A DNA stretch of 64,000 nt from Actinophytocola sp963729115 (GTDB lineage: Bacteria; Actinomycetota; Actinomycetes; Mycobacteriales; Pseudonocardiaceae): NCBI GenBank assembly GCA_963729115.1, contig CAVSMR010000003.1, positions 124,001-188,000 of the forward strand, written 5' to 3'. A program made the translations under genes and the position numbers. This document shows positions 52,948 through 61,833 of the stretch, in pieces (within the stretch, counting starts at the first letter, position 1; the number at the start of each line of letters is the position of its first letter). A model generated the notes under the pieces. It ran no database searches. It saw only the letters and a list, made by a program, of their open reading frames with translations, and was not told the DNA's origin.

Positions 52948-54126
52948 ATGACCGCACAACTCGGCGACCAGGTGGACTGGCAGCACGGCCGGATCACCGA
53001 CGAGGCGATCGAGCACATGCGCTCTCTGATCGGCGTGGAGACCCCGCTGCGCGCGTGGAACTCCGCCGCGAGCCACGACGCGATCTGGCACTTCGCGCTC
53101 GGGGTCGGCGATGACAACCCGCTGTGGTGGGACGAGGACTACGCCACCACGACGGCCTGGGGCCGTGGCATCGCGCCGCCGACCTTCCTCTACAGCACCA
53201 TGTCCGGCCCGCGCATCCCCGGCGACGCGGCCCTCGGCGGCGTGGAGGAGCTGCTGCCCGGCGTGTTCGCCGTGTGGGCGGGCGACCGGTGGTCGTGGGC
53301 CCGGCCGGTGTGGCGCGACGAGAAGGTGCGCGCGTACTCGGCGCTGCACGACGTGACCGAGAAGCGGTCGCGGTTCGGCGGGCGCACGGTGTTGCAGACC
53401 GACCGGATGCGGTTCGTCGGCGTGGACAGCGGCGAGGAGATCGCCACCCTGTACCGCAGCCGGATGCGGATGGAGCGCGGCGCGTCCCGCTCGTCGGACC
53501 GGTACGCCGACTACGAGCGGCCGCGCTACTCGGAGGCCGACCTGCGGCGCATCGCGGACCAGTACGCGGCGGAGGCCGGCCGCCGTCGCGGCGCCGAGGT
53601 CCGCGAGTGGGGGAGCGTGCGGACCGGCGACGACCTCGGCACGCTCGTCAAGGGACCGCTGACGATCACCAACATCGTCGGCTGGGTGCTCGGCTGGGGT
53701 TCCTCGCTGTGCCAGACGAACCGGATCGCGCACGAGTACCTCCGCGACCACCCCGGCGGGCGGCTGACCAACGTCGAGACCGGCGTCTCCGACACGCTCG
53801 AGGGCGCGCACTGGGACCCCTACTTCGCCCGCATGTCCGGCATGCCGGACGCCTACGACTTCGGCGGCCAGCGCATCGCCTGGCTCGCGCACCTGGCCGG
53901 CGACTGGATGGGCGACGCCGGGTTTCTCGGCGCGCTCGACGTCCGCCTCGTGCGGCCCAACTTCCTCGGCGACACCAGCTGGGTGCGCGGCCGGGTCACC
54001 GGCGTGCGCGACGCCGGCCTCGAATTCCGGCCCGGGCACAAGGCCGTCGACTGCGCGGTGTCCATCGAGAACCAGAACGGCGAGACCACCACCACCGGTA
54101 CCGCCGTCGTGTACCTACCAGCCTGA
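52948..54126 (+). CDS. MaoC-like double hot-dog dehydratase/hydratase
   Basis: 392 residues. N-terminal FAS1-like/MaoC dehydratase domain with the hydratase signature GVGDDNPLWWDEDYA and GRGIAPPTFLYS, and a second hot-dog domain (ALDVRLVRPNFLGDTSWVRGRVTG, VSIENQNGETTTTGTAVVYL). Such double hot-dog proteins hydrate enoyl-CoAs with bulky or branched chains. Seven bases after the cyclase stop; GAGGACG precedes the ATG. Confidence 0.88.
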   Translation: MTAQLGDQVDWQHGRITDEAIEHMRSLIGVETPLRAWNSAASHDAIWHFALGVGDDNPLWWDEDYATTTAWGRGIAPPTFLYSTMSGPRIPGDAALGGVEELLPGVFAVWAGDRWSWARPVWRDEKVRAYSALHDVTEKRSRFGGRTVLQTDRMRFVGVDSGEEIATLYRSRMRMERGASRSSDRYADYERPRYSEADLRRIADQYAAEAGRRRGAEVREWGSVRTGDDLGTLVKGPLTITNIVGWVLGWGSSLCQTNRIAHEYLRDHPGGRLTNVETGVSDTLEGAHWDPYFARMSGMPDAYDFGGQRIAWLAHLAGDWMGDAGFLGALDVRLVRPNFLGDTSWVRGRVTGVRDAGLEFRPGHKAVDCAVSIENQNGETTTTGTAVVYLPA

Positions 54127-54140
54127 GGCAGGGATCCGCC

Positions 54141-54953
54141 ATGATTGCCGACCCCACCGCGGCACAGGCCCGCAACGGCCAGCAGCCGGACCCGCCGCCG
54201 CTGATCGCCATCGACGACGTCGGCAAGACCTACGCGCGCCGCGACGGTGGCACGTCGGTCGCCATCGAGAGCTTCAGCGCGCACGTCGACCGCGGCGAGT
54301 TCGTCGCGCTGGTCGGCCCGAGTGGCTGCGGCAAGACCACGCTGCTGAAGATCCTCGCCGGCCTGGTCCACGCGACCACCGGCGACATCGTGTTCCACGG
54401 CACCGCGCACCGGCTCGAGCCGCGTGAGTTCGGCATGGTCTTCCAGACGCCCGCCCTGCTGCCGTGGAAGAAGGTCATCCGCAACGTCACGCAGGTGGCC
54501 GAGCTGATGGGGCGCGACCGCCGCCAGGCCCGCGAACGCGCGCTGGAGCTGCTGGCCACGGTCCGCCTGTCCGACGCGGCGGACCTGCGGCCGAACGAGC
54601 TGTCCGGCGGCATGCAGCAGCGGGTGTCGATCGCTCGCGCGCTCGTGCACGACCCGGAGCTGCTGTTCATGGACGAGCCGTTCGGCGCGCTCGACGCGCT
54701 GACTCGAGAGGAGCTCAACGGCGTCCTGCAGGACATCCACATGGCCGAACGCAAGACCGTGGTGTTCGTGACCCACGACATCAGCGAGGCCGTGTTCCTC
54801 GCCGACCGGATCCTCGTGTTCTCCCACCGGCCGAGCCGGCTCGCCGCCGACATCGCGGTACCGCTGGAACGCCCGCGCACCACGGAGAGCCGTGCGTCGG
54901 AGGCGTTCCGGTCGGTGGAGAACGAGGTCCGCGGCCACCTGACCCTCAAGTGA
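54141..54953 (+). CDS. NitT/TauT-type ABC transporter ATPase
   Basis: 270 residues. Walker A GPSGCGKTT, Q-loop MVFQTPALLPWKKV, signature LSGGMQQRVSIARAL, Walker B LLFMDEPFGALD and H-loop VFVTHDISEAV. The Q-loop sequence LLPW is typical for nitrate/sulfonate-type importers. Works with the permease that follows and the binding protein at 48874. Confidence 0.95.
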   Translation: MIADPTAAQARNGQQPDPPPLIAIDDVGKTYARRDGGTSVAIESFSAHVDRGEFVALVGPSGCGKTTLLKILAGLVHATTGDIVFHGTAHRLEPREFGMVFQTPALLPWKKVIRNVTQVAELMGRDRRQARERALELLATVRLSDAADLRPNELSGGMQQRVSIARALVHDPELLFMDEPFGALDALTREELNGVLQDIHMAERKTVVFVTHDISEAVFLADRILVFSHRPSRLAADIAVPLERPRTTESRASEAFRSVENEVRGHLTLK

Positions 54954-54989
54954 GTCCTCGATGAGCGTCCGAACGAGCGGAGTGCGGTC

Positions 54990-55841
54990 ATGACCATGCT
55001 GGCAACCGAGGAACGGCCGGTCCCGGCTCGCCCGGCGCGCCCGCCCCACCGGGCGAGGCGGTTCCTGCGCGCCGCCGTGCGCGGCTACGGCTCCGCCTTG
55101 ATCCTGGGCGTGGTGATCGTCGCGGTGTGGGAGGTGGCCGCGCGCAACGGGTGGGTCTCGCCGTTCGTGCTGCCCGCGCCGTCGGCCATCTTCGACTCGC
55201 TCGTGACGAACATGGCGAGCGGGCTGTACTGGCATCACCTGGTGGCGACCGTGTGGGCGGCGGCGCTGGGCTTCGTGATCGCGGCCGTGGGCGGGATCAT
55301 GCTCGCCGGGCTGCTGGTGAGCATCCCGCCGATCCGCACCGCGGTGTTCCCGTACGTGATCGCGTTCCAGACGCTGCCCAAGGTCGCGGTCGCGCCGATC
55401 GTCGTGCTGTGGCTGGGTTTCGGGCAGCTGGCGAAGCTGTTCATCGTGGTGTTCGTGTGCTTCTTCCCGATCCTGATCAACTCGCTGGAGGGCCTGGAGA
55501 TCCGTGACCGGGACCGGCTCGAGCTGTTCCAGTCGGCCGGGGCGAACCGTTGGCAGTTGTTCGCCGGCCTGCGGGTGCCCGGCGCGCTGCCGTCGATCTT
55601 CGCCGGGCTGCACATCGGCGCGGTGTTCGCATTGCTGGGCGCGGTAGTGGCGGAGTTCGTCGGTACCCGCGAGGGCTTGGGCTACCTGCTGTTGCTGCAG
55701 AAGAGCCAGTTCGACGTGCCCGGCGTGTTCGCCATCCTGGTGCTGCTGATGCTCATCGGACTGGTGCTGAGCGGGCTGATGCGTTTCCTCGAGTCGAGGG
55801 TCAGCTGGTCGAAGGGCCTCGACACGCGGACGACGGTCTGA
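54990..55841 (+). CDS. NitT/TauT-type ABC transporter permease
   Basis: 283 residues with six membrane helices and the EAA-like loop ELFQSAGANRWQLFAGLRVPGALP. N-terminal WEVAARNGWVSPFVLPAPSAI is typical of the SsuC/TauC group. Completes the importer. Confidence 0.94.
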   Translation: MTMLATEERPVPARPARPPHRARRFLRAAVRGYGSALILGVVIVAVWEVAARNGWVSPFVLPAPSAIFDSLVTNMASGLYWHHLVATVWAAALGFVIAAVGGIMLAGLLVSIPPIRTAVFPYVIAFQTLPKVAVAPIVVLWLGFGQLAKLFIVVFVCFFPILINSLEGLEIRDRDRLELFQSAGANRWQLFAGLRVPGALPSIFAGLHIGAVFALLGAVVAEFVGTREGLGYLLLLQKSQFDVPGVFAILVLLMLIGLVLSGLMRFLESRVSWSKGLDTRTTV

Positions 55842-55851
55842 GAGGGCTGGC

Positions 55852-57204
55852 ATGTACCGGATGCTGGCGAACTGCGTGGTCGGGCTGGGGTTCTCCCGGC
55901 GCGGCTTCGCCGAGGGACTCCGCCGCCGCCCGGATCTCGTCGGCTGCGACGCGGGCAGCTCCGACTTCGGCCCCTCGTTCCTCGGCCGCGCCGCCGACTC
56001 GAAATCCGACCGCGCGGTCACGCGGGACCTGGACATCATGGTCCGCGGCGCGCGGGAGCTCGGCGTGCCACTGGTCGTCGGCTCGGCGGGCGGACCGGGC
56101 GCCGGCCCGAACGTGGACCGGCTCCGCGACGTGCTGGCCGGGATCGCGGCGAAGGCCGGCATCCGGCTACGGGTGGCGCTGATCTACGCCGACCAGTCCC
56201 GCGAGGACGTGGTCGCCGCGGTGCGGGCCGGGCGGGTGCGCGGGCTCGGGCCGGTGCCGGCGCTGACGGTCGACGACGTGCGCTCGACCGACCGGATCGT
56301 GGCGATGATGGGCGCCGGCCCGTACCAGGAGGCGCTCTCGCACGGCGCGGACGTGGTGGTCGCCGGGCGCAGCACCGACCCGGCCATCTTCGCGGCGGGC
56401 CCGATCCTGCGGGGGCTGCCGCTGGGTCCCGCCTGGCACGCGGCGAAATGCGTCGACAAGGGCTACCTGGCGACGACCCGGCCCGCGGACGGCTCGCCGG
56501 TGCTGGCGACGATCGACGACGAGGGGTTCACGATCGAGCCCACCCGCACCGGCTCGCGATGCACGGTCCGCACGGTGTCCTCCCTGACCATGCACGAGAA
56601 CCCCGACCCGTACTTCGTGGCGCAGCCGTCCGGGGTCATCGACACGACGGACTGCCGGTACGACACGGTCGGCGACACGGCGGTGCGCGTCAGCGGCAGC
56701 CGGTTCACCGGCACCTCCCCGTCGGTGAAGCTCGAGGGCGCGCGCCGCATCGGGCACCGCGCGGTCGCGATCCTGGGCATGCGGGACCCGCGGCTGCTGG
56801 CCCGTCTCGACGACTTCCTCGCCGAGTTCCGCGCCCGCCTGGTCGCCGGGCTCGCGAGCATGGGTCTGCCGGAGAACGCCTACACCGTGCGGTTCCGCAC
56901 CTACGGCCGCGACGCGGTGCTCGGCGCGGTCGACCCGGCGCGACCCGAGCTGCCGCACGAGGTCGGGCTGGTGATCGACGCGGTCGCCGCCACCGCGGCG
57001 GACGCGCGGGCCGTGGTGTCGCGGGCGGTGCCGATCGGCTCTCGGCTGGACTTCCTCGGAAAGCTGGGCGGCGGAGGTAACTTTGCCGCGCCCTTCTCGC
57101 CGAACGTCCTGGACGGCGGAGAGGTCTACGAGTGGAGCGTGTGGCACCTGATGGACGTGGCCGACGAGAACGACCCGTTCTCCATCGAGTATGTCGAGGT
57201 CTAG
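55852..57204 (+). CDS. AtuA-like family protein (DUF1446)
   Basis: 450 residues. The N-terminal GCDAGSSDFGPSFLG, VGSAGGPGAGPNVDRL, VVAGRSTDPAIFAAGPI and C-terminal KLEGARRIGHRAVAI match the acyclic terpene utilisation protein AtuA family. AtuA is needed for citronellol/geraniol catabolism in Pseudomonas, but its reaction is not established, and actinobacterial relatives occur with many substrates. Ten bases after the permease gene. Directly abuts the DUF4387 gene. Confidence 0.88.
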   Translation: MYRMLANCVVGLGFSRRGFAEGLRRRPDLVGCDAGSSDFGPSFLGRAADSKSDRAVTRDLDIMVRGARELGVPLVVGSAGGPGAGPNVDRLRDVLAGIAAKAGIRLRVALIYADQSREDVVAAVRAGRVRGLGPVPALTVDDVRSTDRIVAMMGAGPYQEALSHGADVVVAGRSTDPAIFAAGPILRGLPLGPAWHAAKCVDKGYLATTRPADGSPVLATIDDEGFTIEPTRTGSRCTVRTVSSLTMHENPDPYFVAQPSGVIDTTDCRYDTVGDTAVRVSGSRFTGTSPSVKLEGARRIGHRAVAILGMRDPRLLARLDDFLAEFRARLVAGLASMGLPENAYTVRFRTYGRDAVLGAVDPARPELPHEVGLVIDAVAATAADARAVVSRAVPIGSRLDFLGKLGGGGNFAAPFSPNVLDGGEVYEWSVWHLMDVADENDPFSIEYVEV

Positions 57205-57525
57205 ATGACCGGGCTGGGTGAGATCGCGGAGAGCATGAAGAGCGCCAACGCGGGGGCGTCCTGGCTGACGTTCGACATCGGGTTCGGGACGGAGCCGGAG
57301 TTCGACCGGGTGTGCGCATCGGGCGCGGTCACCCCGGGCGTGCTGGCCCGACTGTACCGAGTGGACAGTGCGGAGGTCAGGGTGTACCACTACCGGCCAT
57401 CGTTGACGATCAAGGCGACGATCCCGCGCGACACGTTCGCCGAGCAGGCCGGGGAGCGCGACTACGACGGCACGCAGCAGTACGTTCCGCTGCTCGGCGT
57501 CGAGGTGCCTGATGGGGAAGGATAA
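57205..57525 (+). CDS. DUF4387 protein
   Basis: 106 residues. MKSANAGASWLTFDIGFG, LARLYRVDSAEVRVY and IKATIPR, then D-Y-D-G-T-Q-Q are the family pattern. DUF4387 is often fused to, or encoded beside, AtuA-like proteins, as here (start codon directly after the AtuA stop), so the two likely form one complex. Function unknown. Confidence 0.87.
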   Translation: MTGLGEIAESMKSANAGASWLTFDIGFGTEPEFDRVCASGAVTPGVLARLYRVDSAEVRVYHYRPSLTIKATIPRDTFAEQAGERDYDGTQQYVPLLGVEVPDGEG

Positions 57526-58285
57526 CGTGGTGGAGATCGGTGACCTGGGGGCGGCGCGGCCGCCGAAGACCGGCGAGATGATCGCGCAGGTGCTGCGCCG
57601 CAAGATCGCCGAGCACGAGCTGGTGCCGGGGGAGGTGCTGCCGCCGGAGAGCGCGCTCATCGAGCAGTTCGGCGTCGCCCGCTCGGGTATCCGCGAGGCG
57701 TTGCGCATCCTCGAGTCCGAGGGACTCGTCGTGGTGCGGCGCGGCACGAACGGTGGGGCGAAGGTACTGGCGCCGAGCGTGGACGCCGTCGCCCGGCAGG
57801 CGGGAATGATCCTCGAGTACGAGAAGACGCCACTGTCGGACGTCTTCCGCACCCGGGACCTGCTGGAGCTGGATGCGGTCGGGCTGATCGCCGAGGACCC
57901 CGACGACGCGCAGCTGGCCGCGCTGGACGCGCGGATCGCGGCGGAGGGCAGGCTGCTCGGCAAGCCGAAGGAGCTGGCCGAGGCGGAGGGGCTGTTCCAC
58001 CGGGTGCTCGTGGAGGTGTGCGGCAGCGGATCCCTGAAGCTGTTCTCCGCCACCGTGCAGCACCTCATCCACGCGCACGCCGCGCGGGTGCTCGGCTCCA
58101 GCCAGGACCGGGCGGTGCTCTCGCAGTGCAAGCGCGCCCACCGAGCGCACCGCAGGCTCGTCGAGCTGATCGGGGCCGGCGCGCGCGACGAGGCGGTCGC
58201 GCTGTGGACCCGGCACCTGACCGAGGGCACGAACTACACGCAGAAGCTGGCCTCGGCACAGAGCGCCGCGCTCGTGGTGATCTAG
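57512..58285 (+). CDS. FadR-type GntR regulator
   Basis: 257 residues. Winged helix (LPPESALIEQFGVARSGIRE, ALRILESEGLVVVRRGTNGG) and an all-helical FCD ligand domain (DVFRTRDLLELDAVGLIA, FHRVLVEVCG). ATG 57512 overlaps the DUF4387 gene by 14 bases; GTG 57527, right after that gene's stop and preceded by GGGGAAGGA, is an equally good start. Encoded inside the operon it probably controls; FCD proteins of this kind bind short palindromes such as the one at 48796-48809. Confidence 0.9.
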   Translation: MGKDNVVEIGDLGAARPPKTGEMIAQVLRRKIAEHELVPGEVLPPESALIEQFGVARSGIREALRILESEGLVVVRRGTNGGAKVLAPSVDAVARQAGMILEYEKTPLSDVFRTRDLLELDAVGLIAEDPDDAQLAALDARIAAEGRLLGKPKELAEAEGLFHRVLVEVCGSGSLKLFSATVQHLIHAHAARVLGSSQDRAVLSQCKRAHRAHRRLVELIGAGARDEAVALWTRHLTEGTNYTQKLASAQSAALVVI

Positions 58286-59140
58286 ATGGCCCGGGTCGCC
58301 GTCGTGGTGGGCGCCACGCAGGGCTGGGGCGAGGCCGTCGCGCACGCGCTGGCCGCGTCCGGGCTGGCGGTGGTGGTCAACGGGCGGCGGGCGGGCGAGG
58401 TGGCGCGGGTCGTCGACGCGGTGCGGTCGGCGGGCGGGCAGGCCCACGGCGTGGCGATGTCCGCGGCGACGCGCGCCGGTGCCCGCGCGATCGTCGGCGC
58501 GGCGGTGGCGGAGTTCGGCGGCGTGGACGTCCTGGTGAACTCGGCCGGCCTGAAACGGGCCATGTCGATCCTGGACATCACCGAGTCGTCGCTGACCGAG
58601 GCGATGGACAGCCAGTTGCTCGCGCCGTTCTGGTGCACGCACGTGGCCGCGCGGCGGATGGTCGCGCAGGGCCGCGGCGGGCGGATCATCTCGCTGGCGG
58701 GCGGCGCGGCCGTGCGCGGCTACGTGGGGAAGAGCCAGCACGCGGCGGGCAAGGGCGGCGTGCTGGCGGCGACGCTGAGCTGGGCGCTGGACCTCGCGCC
58801 GCACGGGATCACGGTGAACGCCGTGCGCGGGACGGTGGCCACTCCGGCCACCGAGCCGCAGCGCGCGGCGGCTCGGGCCGCGCACCCCGGCCGGTCGGAC
58901 GCCGAGCTCGGCTTCCACCCGGCGGCGGACGCGGCGGAGCTGGTGGTGTGGCTGGCCGCCGCCGGCGCGGCCGGGGTGACCGGACGGTTCATCGGGATCG
59001 ACGGGCCGCGGCTGACGGTGTGGGAGGCGGCCGGGCCGGTGGCCGAGGTGTACCACGCGTCGCGGTGGACCGCCGGGGAGATCGGCCGCGCGTTGCTGCC
59101 GCGGCTCGGGCTCGAGGCCGACGTGCTGCGGCCATTCTGA
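58286..59140 (+). CDS. Short-chain dehydrogenase-like protein with altered active site
   Basis: 284 residues, Rossmann fold with cofactor motif GATQGWGEA (9-17), NGRR and DVLVNSAG (81-88). In the active-site segment the canonical YxxxK is H152-A-A-G-K156, and the serine normally 13 residues before the tyrosine is Gly; the only nearby Ser is S136. Downstream LDLAPHGITVNAV is normal. The gene starts right after the FadR-type stop. It may reduce or oxidise a CoA intermediate by an atypical mechanism, or be a non-catalytic partner. Confidence 0.85.
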   Translation: MARVAVVVGATQGWGEAVAHALAASGLAVVVNGRRAGEVARVVDAVRSAGGQAHGVAMSAATRAGARAIVGAAVAEFGGVDVLVNSAGLKRAMSILDITESSLTEAMDSQLLAPFWCTHVAARRMVAQGRGGRIISLAGGAAVRGYVGKSQHAAGKGGVLAATLSWALDLAPHGITVNAVRGTVATPATEPQRAAARAAHPGRSDAELGFHPAADAAELVVWLAAAGAAGVTGRFIGIDGPRLTVWEAAGPVAEVYHASRWTAGEIGRALLPRLGLEADVLRPF

Positions 59141-59154
59141 GGATGGGAGGCACG

Positions 59155-59247
59155 ATGGGTCTGCTGGACGGTGAGCACGGCTCGATCGTGAAGATGTCCT
59201 GTGTGAACGGTGCGGGGCTCGAGGTGACCGGCGGGTGGGGAATGTGA
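59155..59247 (+). CDS. Putative 30-residue protein coupled to thiolase
   Basis: ATG 59155 has GGGAGG five bases upstream, and the stop overlaps the thiolase ATG (TGATG). The product (MGLLDGEHGSIVKMSCVNGA then GLEVTGGWGM) matches no family I know. It may act as a leader that couples thiolase translation. Confidence 0.45.
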   Translation: MGLLDGEHGSIVKMSCVNGAGLEVTGGWGM

Positions 59248-60437
59248 TGCGGGAAGCGGTGATCTGCGAGCCGGTGCGCACTCCGGTCGGGCGGTACGGC
59301 GGCGTGCTCCGGGACGTGCCGGCGGCGACCCTGGGCGCGACGGTGGTGGCGGCGCTCGTGGCGCGGACGGGAGTGTCCGAGGTGGACGATGTGATCCTCG
59401 GGCAGTGTTACCCGAACGGGGAGGCGCCGGCGATCGGGCGGGTCGCGGCGCTGGACGCGGAGCTGGACATCACGGTGCCGGGCGTGCAGGTGGACCGGCG
59501 ATGCGGCTCGGGCCTGCAGGCGGTGCTGGACGCGGCGATGCGGGTGCAGACCGGGGTGGCGGACGTGGTGATCGCGGGCGGGGCGGAGAGCATGAGCCAG
59601 GCGGAGCACTACGCGCTGGGTCTGCGGTGGGGCGTGCGCGGGGACGCGACACCCCTGGCGGACCGGATCGCGCGGGGCCGGGTGACGTCGGGTGGGGAGC
59701 GGTATCCGGTACCGGGCGGGATGCTGGAGACGGCGGAGAACCTGCGGCGGGAGTACGGGATCACCCGGGCGGCGCAGGACGAGCTGGCGGTGGAGTCGCA
59801 CCGGCGGGCGGTGCGGGCGCAGCGGTCGGGCGTGTTCGCGGCGGAGATCGTGCCGGTGCCGGTGCGGGGCGGTGTGGTCGACACCGACGAGCACCCGCGG
59901 GCGGACGCGTCGGTGGCGGCCCTGTCGCGGCTGCGCGCCGTCCGGTCCGATGTGGATCCGGCGGCCACGGTGACGGCCGGCAACGCGAGCGGCCAGAACG
60001 ACGGCGCGGCGGCGTGCCTGGTGACCACTGTGGAGCATGCGGACGCGCTGGGCCTGCGCCCGCTGGCCCGCCTGGTGACCTGGGCGGTGGCGGGCGTGGC
60101 GCCCGCCCGGATGGGCATCGGCCCGGTCCCGGCGGCGTCGCGTGCGCTGTCGCGGGCGGGGTTGACGATGGCGGACTTGGACCTGATCGAGCTCAACGAG
60201 GCGTTCGCCGCTCAGGTTCTGGCGGTGACAGCGGAGTGGGGTCTGGCGCCGGGGGACTTCGAGCGGCTGAACGTGCACGGTTCGGGCATTTCCCTGGGCC
60301 ATCCGGTGGGCGCCACCGGCACCCGGATCCTGGCGACGATGCTCCGGGAGCTGGACCGCCGCGAGGGCCGCTACGCGATGGAGACGATGTGCATCGGCGG
60401 CGGCCAGGGCCTGGCCGCCGTCTTCGAACGCCTCTGA
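59247..60437 (+). CDS. Thiolase family acetyl-CoA acyltransferase
   Basis: 396 residues. Catalytic C86 in RRCGSGLQAV, LNEAFAAQVLAV, NVHGSGISLGHPVGATG with the active-site histidine, and the second cysteine in MCIGGGQG. It should release acetyl- or propionyl-CoA at the end of the pathway. ATG 59247 overlaps the stop of the 30-codon frame; an upstream in-frame GTG at 59235 is possible. Last gene of the rightward operon. Confidence 0.93.
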   Translation: MREAVICEPVRTPVGRYGGVLRDVPAATLGATVVAALVARTGVSEVDDVILGQCYPNGEAPAIGRVAALDAELDITVPGVQVDRRCGSGLQAVLDAAMRVQTGVADVVIAGGAESMSQAEHYALGLRWGVRGDATPLADRIARGRVTSGGERYPVPGGMLETAENLRREYGITRAAQDELAVESHRRAVRAQRSGVFAAEIVPVPVRGGVVDTDEHPRADASVAALSRLRAVRSDVDPAATVTAGNASGQNDGAAACLVTTVEHADALGLRPLARLVTWAVAGVAPARMGIGPVPAASRALSRAGLTMADLDLIELNEAFAAQVLAVTAEWGLAPGDFERLNVHGSGISLGHPVGATGTRILATMLRELDRREGRYAMETMCIGGGQGLAAVFERL

Positions 60438-60459
60438 CCGCCCGCGAGCCACGGCGGGT

Positions 60460-61695
60460 TCATCGAGCCGCGGGGTTCGCCGCCGGCGCGGGTTCGCGGT
60501 GGGACAGGTGGACGATGCCGGCGAAGAGGGTGGTGGCGAAGACGAGCACGTAGACGTTGCCCAGGACGAAGGCGACCAGGCCGGCGTCGAGCGTGGGCGG
60601 GTCGCCCGGTGGTGGCACGGCGAGGGCGAGCACGGGCCGGACGGTCAGCAACATCAGCCCGGCCGGCAGTAGCCACACGGCGTGGCGGGCTCGCGTGGTG
60701 TTCTCCGAGACCAGCATCGTCAGGTACACGGCGAGGGGCAGGAGCCATACCCAGTGGTGGCCCCAGGTCCACGGGCTGACCGTCGCGGCGCACAGCCCGC
60801 ACAGCGTCAGCGCGATCAGCTCCTCGCCCCGCCGGCTGGCCCAGGCGGCCACGGCGATGGTGCAGGCCGCCACCGCGGCCGCGAGCAACAGCCACAGACT
60901 TGCCGAGCCGCCCAGCCGGAGGACGAGGCCGTGCAGGGACTGGTTCTGCGGTGCCGCGGCGTCCGCGTAGACCCGGCCGGCGTCGAGGAACGTCCCGGCG
61001 ATCCAGAACCGGGCCGAGTCGGCCGGCAGCAGCGTGAATCCCGCGGCCACGGTCGCGAGGAAGGCGCCGGTCGCCGTGATCGCCGCGCGGAATCGCTTCG
61101 TGGCCAGCAGGTACAGCACGAAGAACAACGGGGTGAGCTTGATGCCGGCCATGATGCCCACGCCGATGCCCTTGCTCCATCGGTCGTCCGCGCGCAGCAG
61201 GTCCCACAGGACGACCGCGAGCAGCAGCAGGTTTACCTGGCCGATGTCGATGGTCGTGTGCGCGGCTTCCGTCGCGAAGACCACGCTGACGACCACCAGG
61301 ATCAGCGCGACGGAATTCCGGCCGGCCGATCCGACGAATGCGCTCGACGCCTTCGCCGCGGCGAAAACGGCCAGTGCGCAGTTTCCGATGACGACCACGA
61401 GCTGTGCCGCCATCGGGGTGAGGAATGCCAGCGGGGTGAAGAGGATGGCTGCCCACGGTGGATAGGTGAACGGCAGGCCGTGCGTCAGCGGCCCCTCGTA
61501 CAGGGGATCGGCGTCGAGTACCGCCTGCCCGCCATCCCGGTAGACCTGCAGGTCCACCGGGGTCGCCCAGCACGCCCGGACGGCTACGGCCGCGCCGAAC
61601 GAATATGCCGTGATGCCCAACGTGAGCCAGACGGCGCGGGGAGCCGGCCGGGTCCGCTTGGTCCGCGGATCCGACAGAATCTCGGTTTCTCCCAA
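60460..61695 (-). CDS. GT87-type polyprenol-dependent membrane glycosyltransferase
   Basis: 411 residues with about ten membrane helices. The first extracytoplasmic loop carries the DLQVYRDGGQAVLDADPLYEG motif of GT87/DUF2029 mannosyltransferases (acidic residue after the first helix), followed by LPFTYPPWAAILF; the later GIMAGIKLTPLFFVLYLL segment is also characteristic. Members use polyprenyl-phosphate-mannose to build lipomannan or similar glycans. It stands alone, convergent with the thiolase gene and 138 bp from the TPR regulator. Confidence 0.88.
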   Translation of the reverse strand: MGETEILSDPRTKRTRPAPRAVWLTLGITAYSFGAAVAVRACWATPVDLQVYRDGGQAVLDADPLYEGPLTHGLPFTYPPWAAILFTPLAFLTPMAAQLVVVIGNCALAVFAAAKASSAFVGSAGRNSVALILVVVSVVFATEAAHTTIDIGQVNLLLLAVVLWDLLRADDRWSKGIGVGIMAGIKLTPLFFVLYLLATKRFRAAITATGAFLATVAAGFTLLPADSARFWIAGTFLDAGRVYADAAAPQNQSLHGLVLRLGGSASLWLLLAAAVAACTIAVAAWASRRGEELIALTLCGLCAATVSPWTWGHHWVWLLPLAVYLTMLVSENTTRARHAVWLLPAGLMLLTVRPVLALAVPPPGDPPTLDAGLVAFVLGNVYVLVFATTLFAGIVHLSHREPAPAANPAAR

Positions 61696-61833
61696 TACTC
61701 TTCCCGCGCCAAATGGCGGGTGGCAGTGGACTTGTCGGGCGCACGCTACGACCGCGCCGGCGAAAATCGGGGCACCGACCGGAAAATCGGCGACAATTCA
61801 CCCGATCGTGCGTCACTCGAACGAAAGCGGCCG

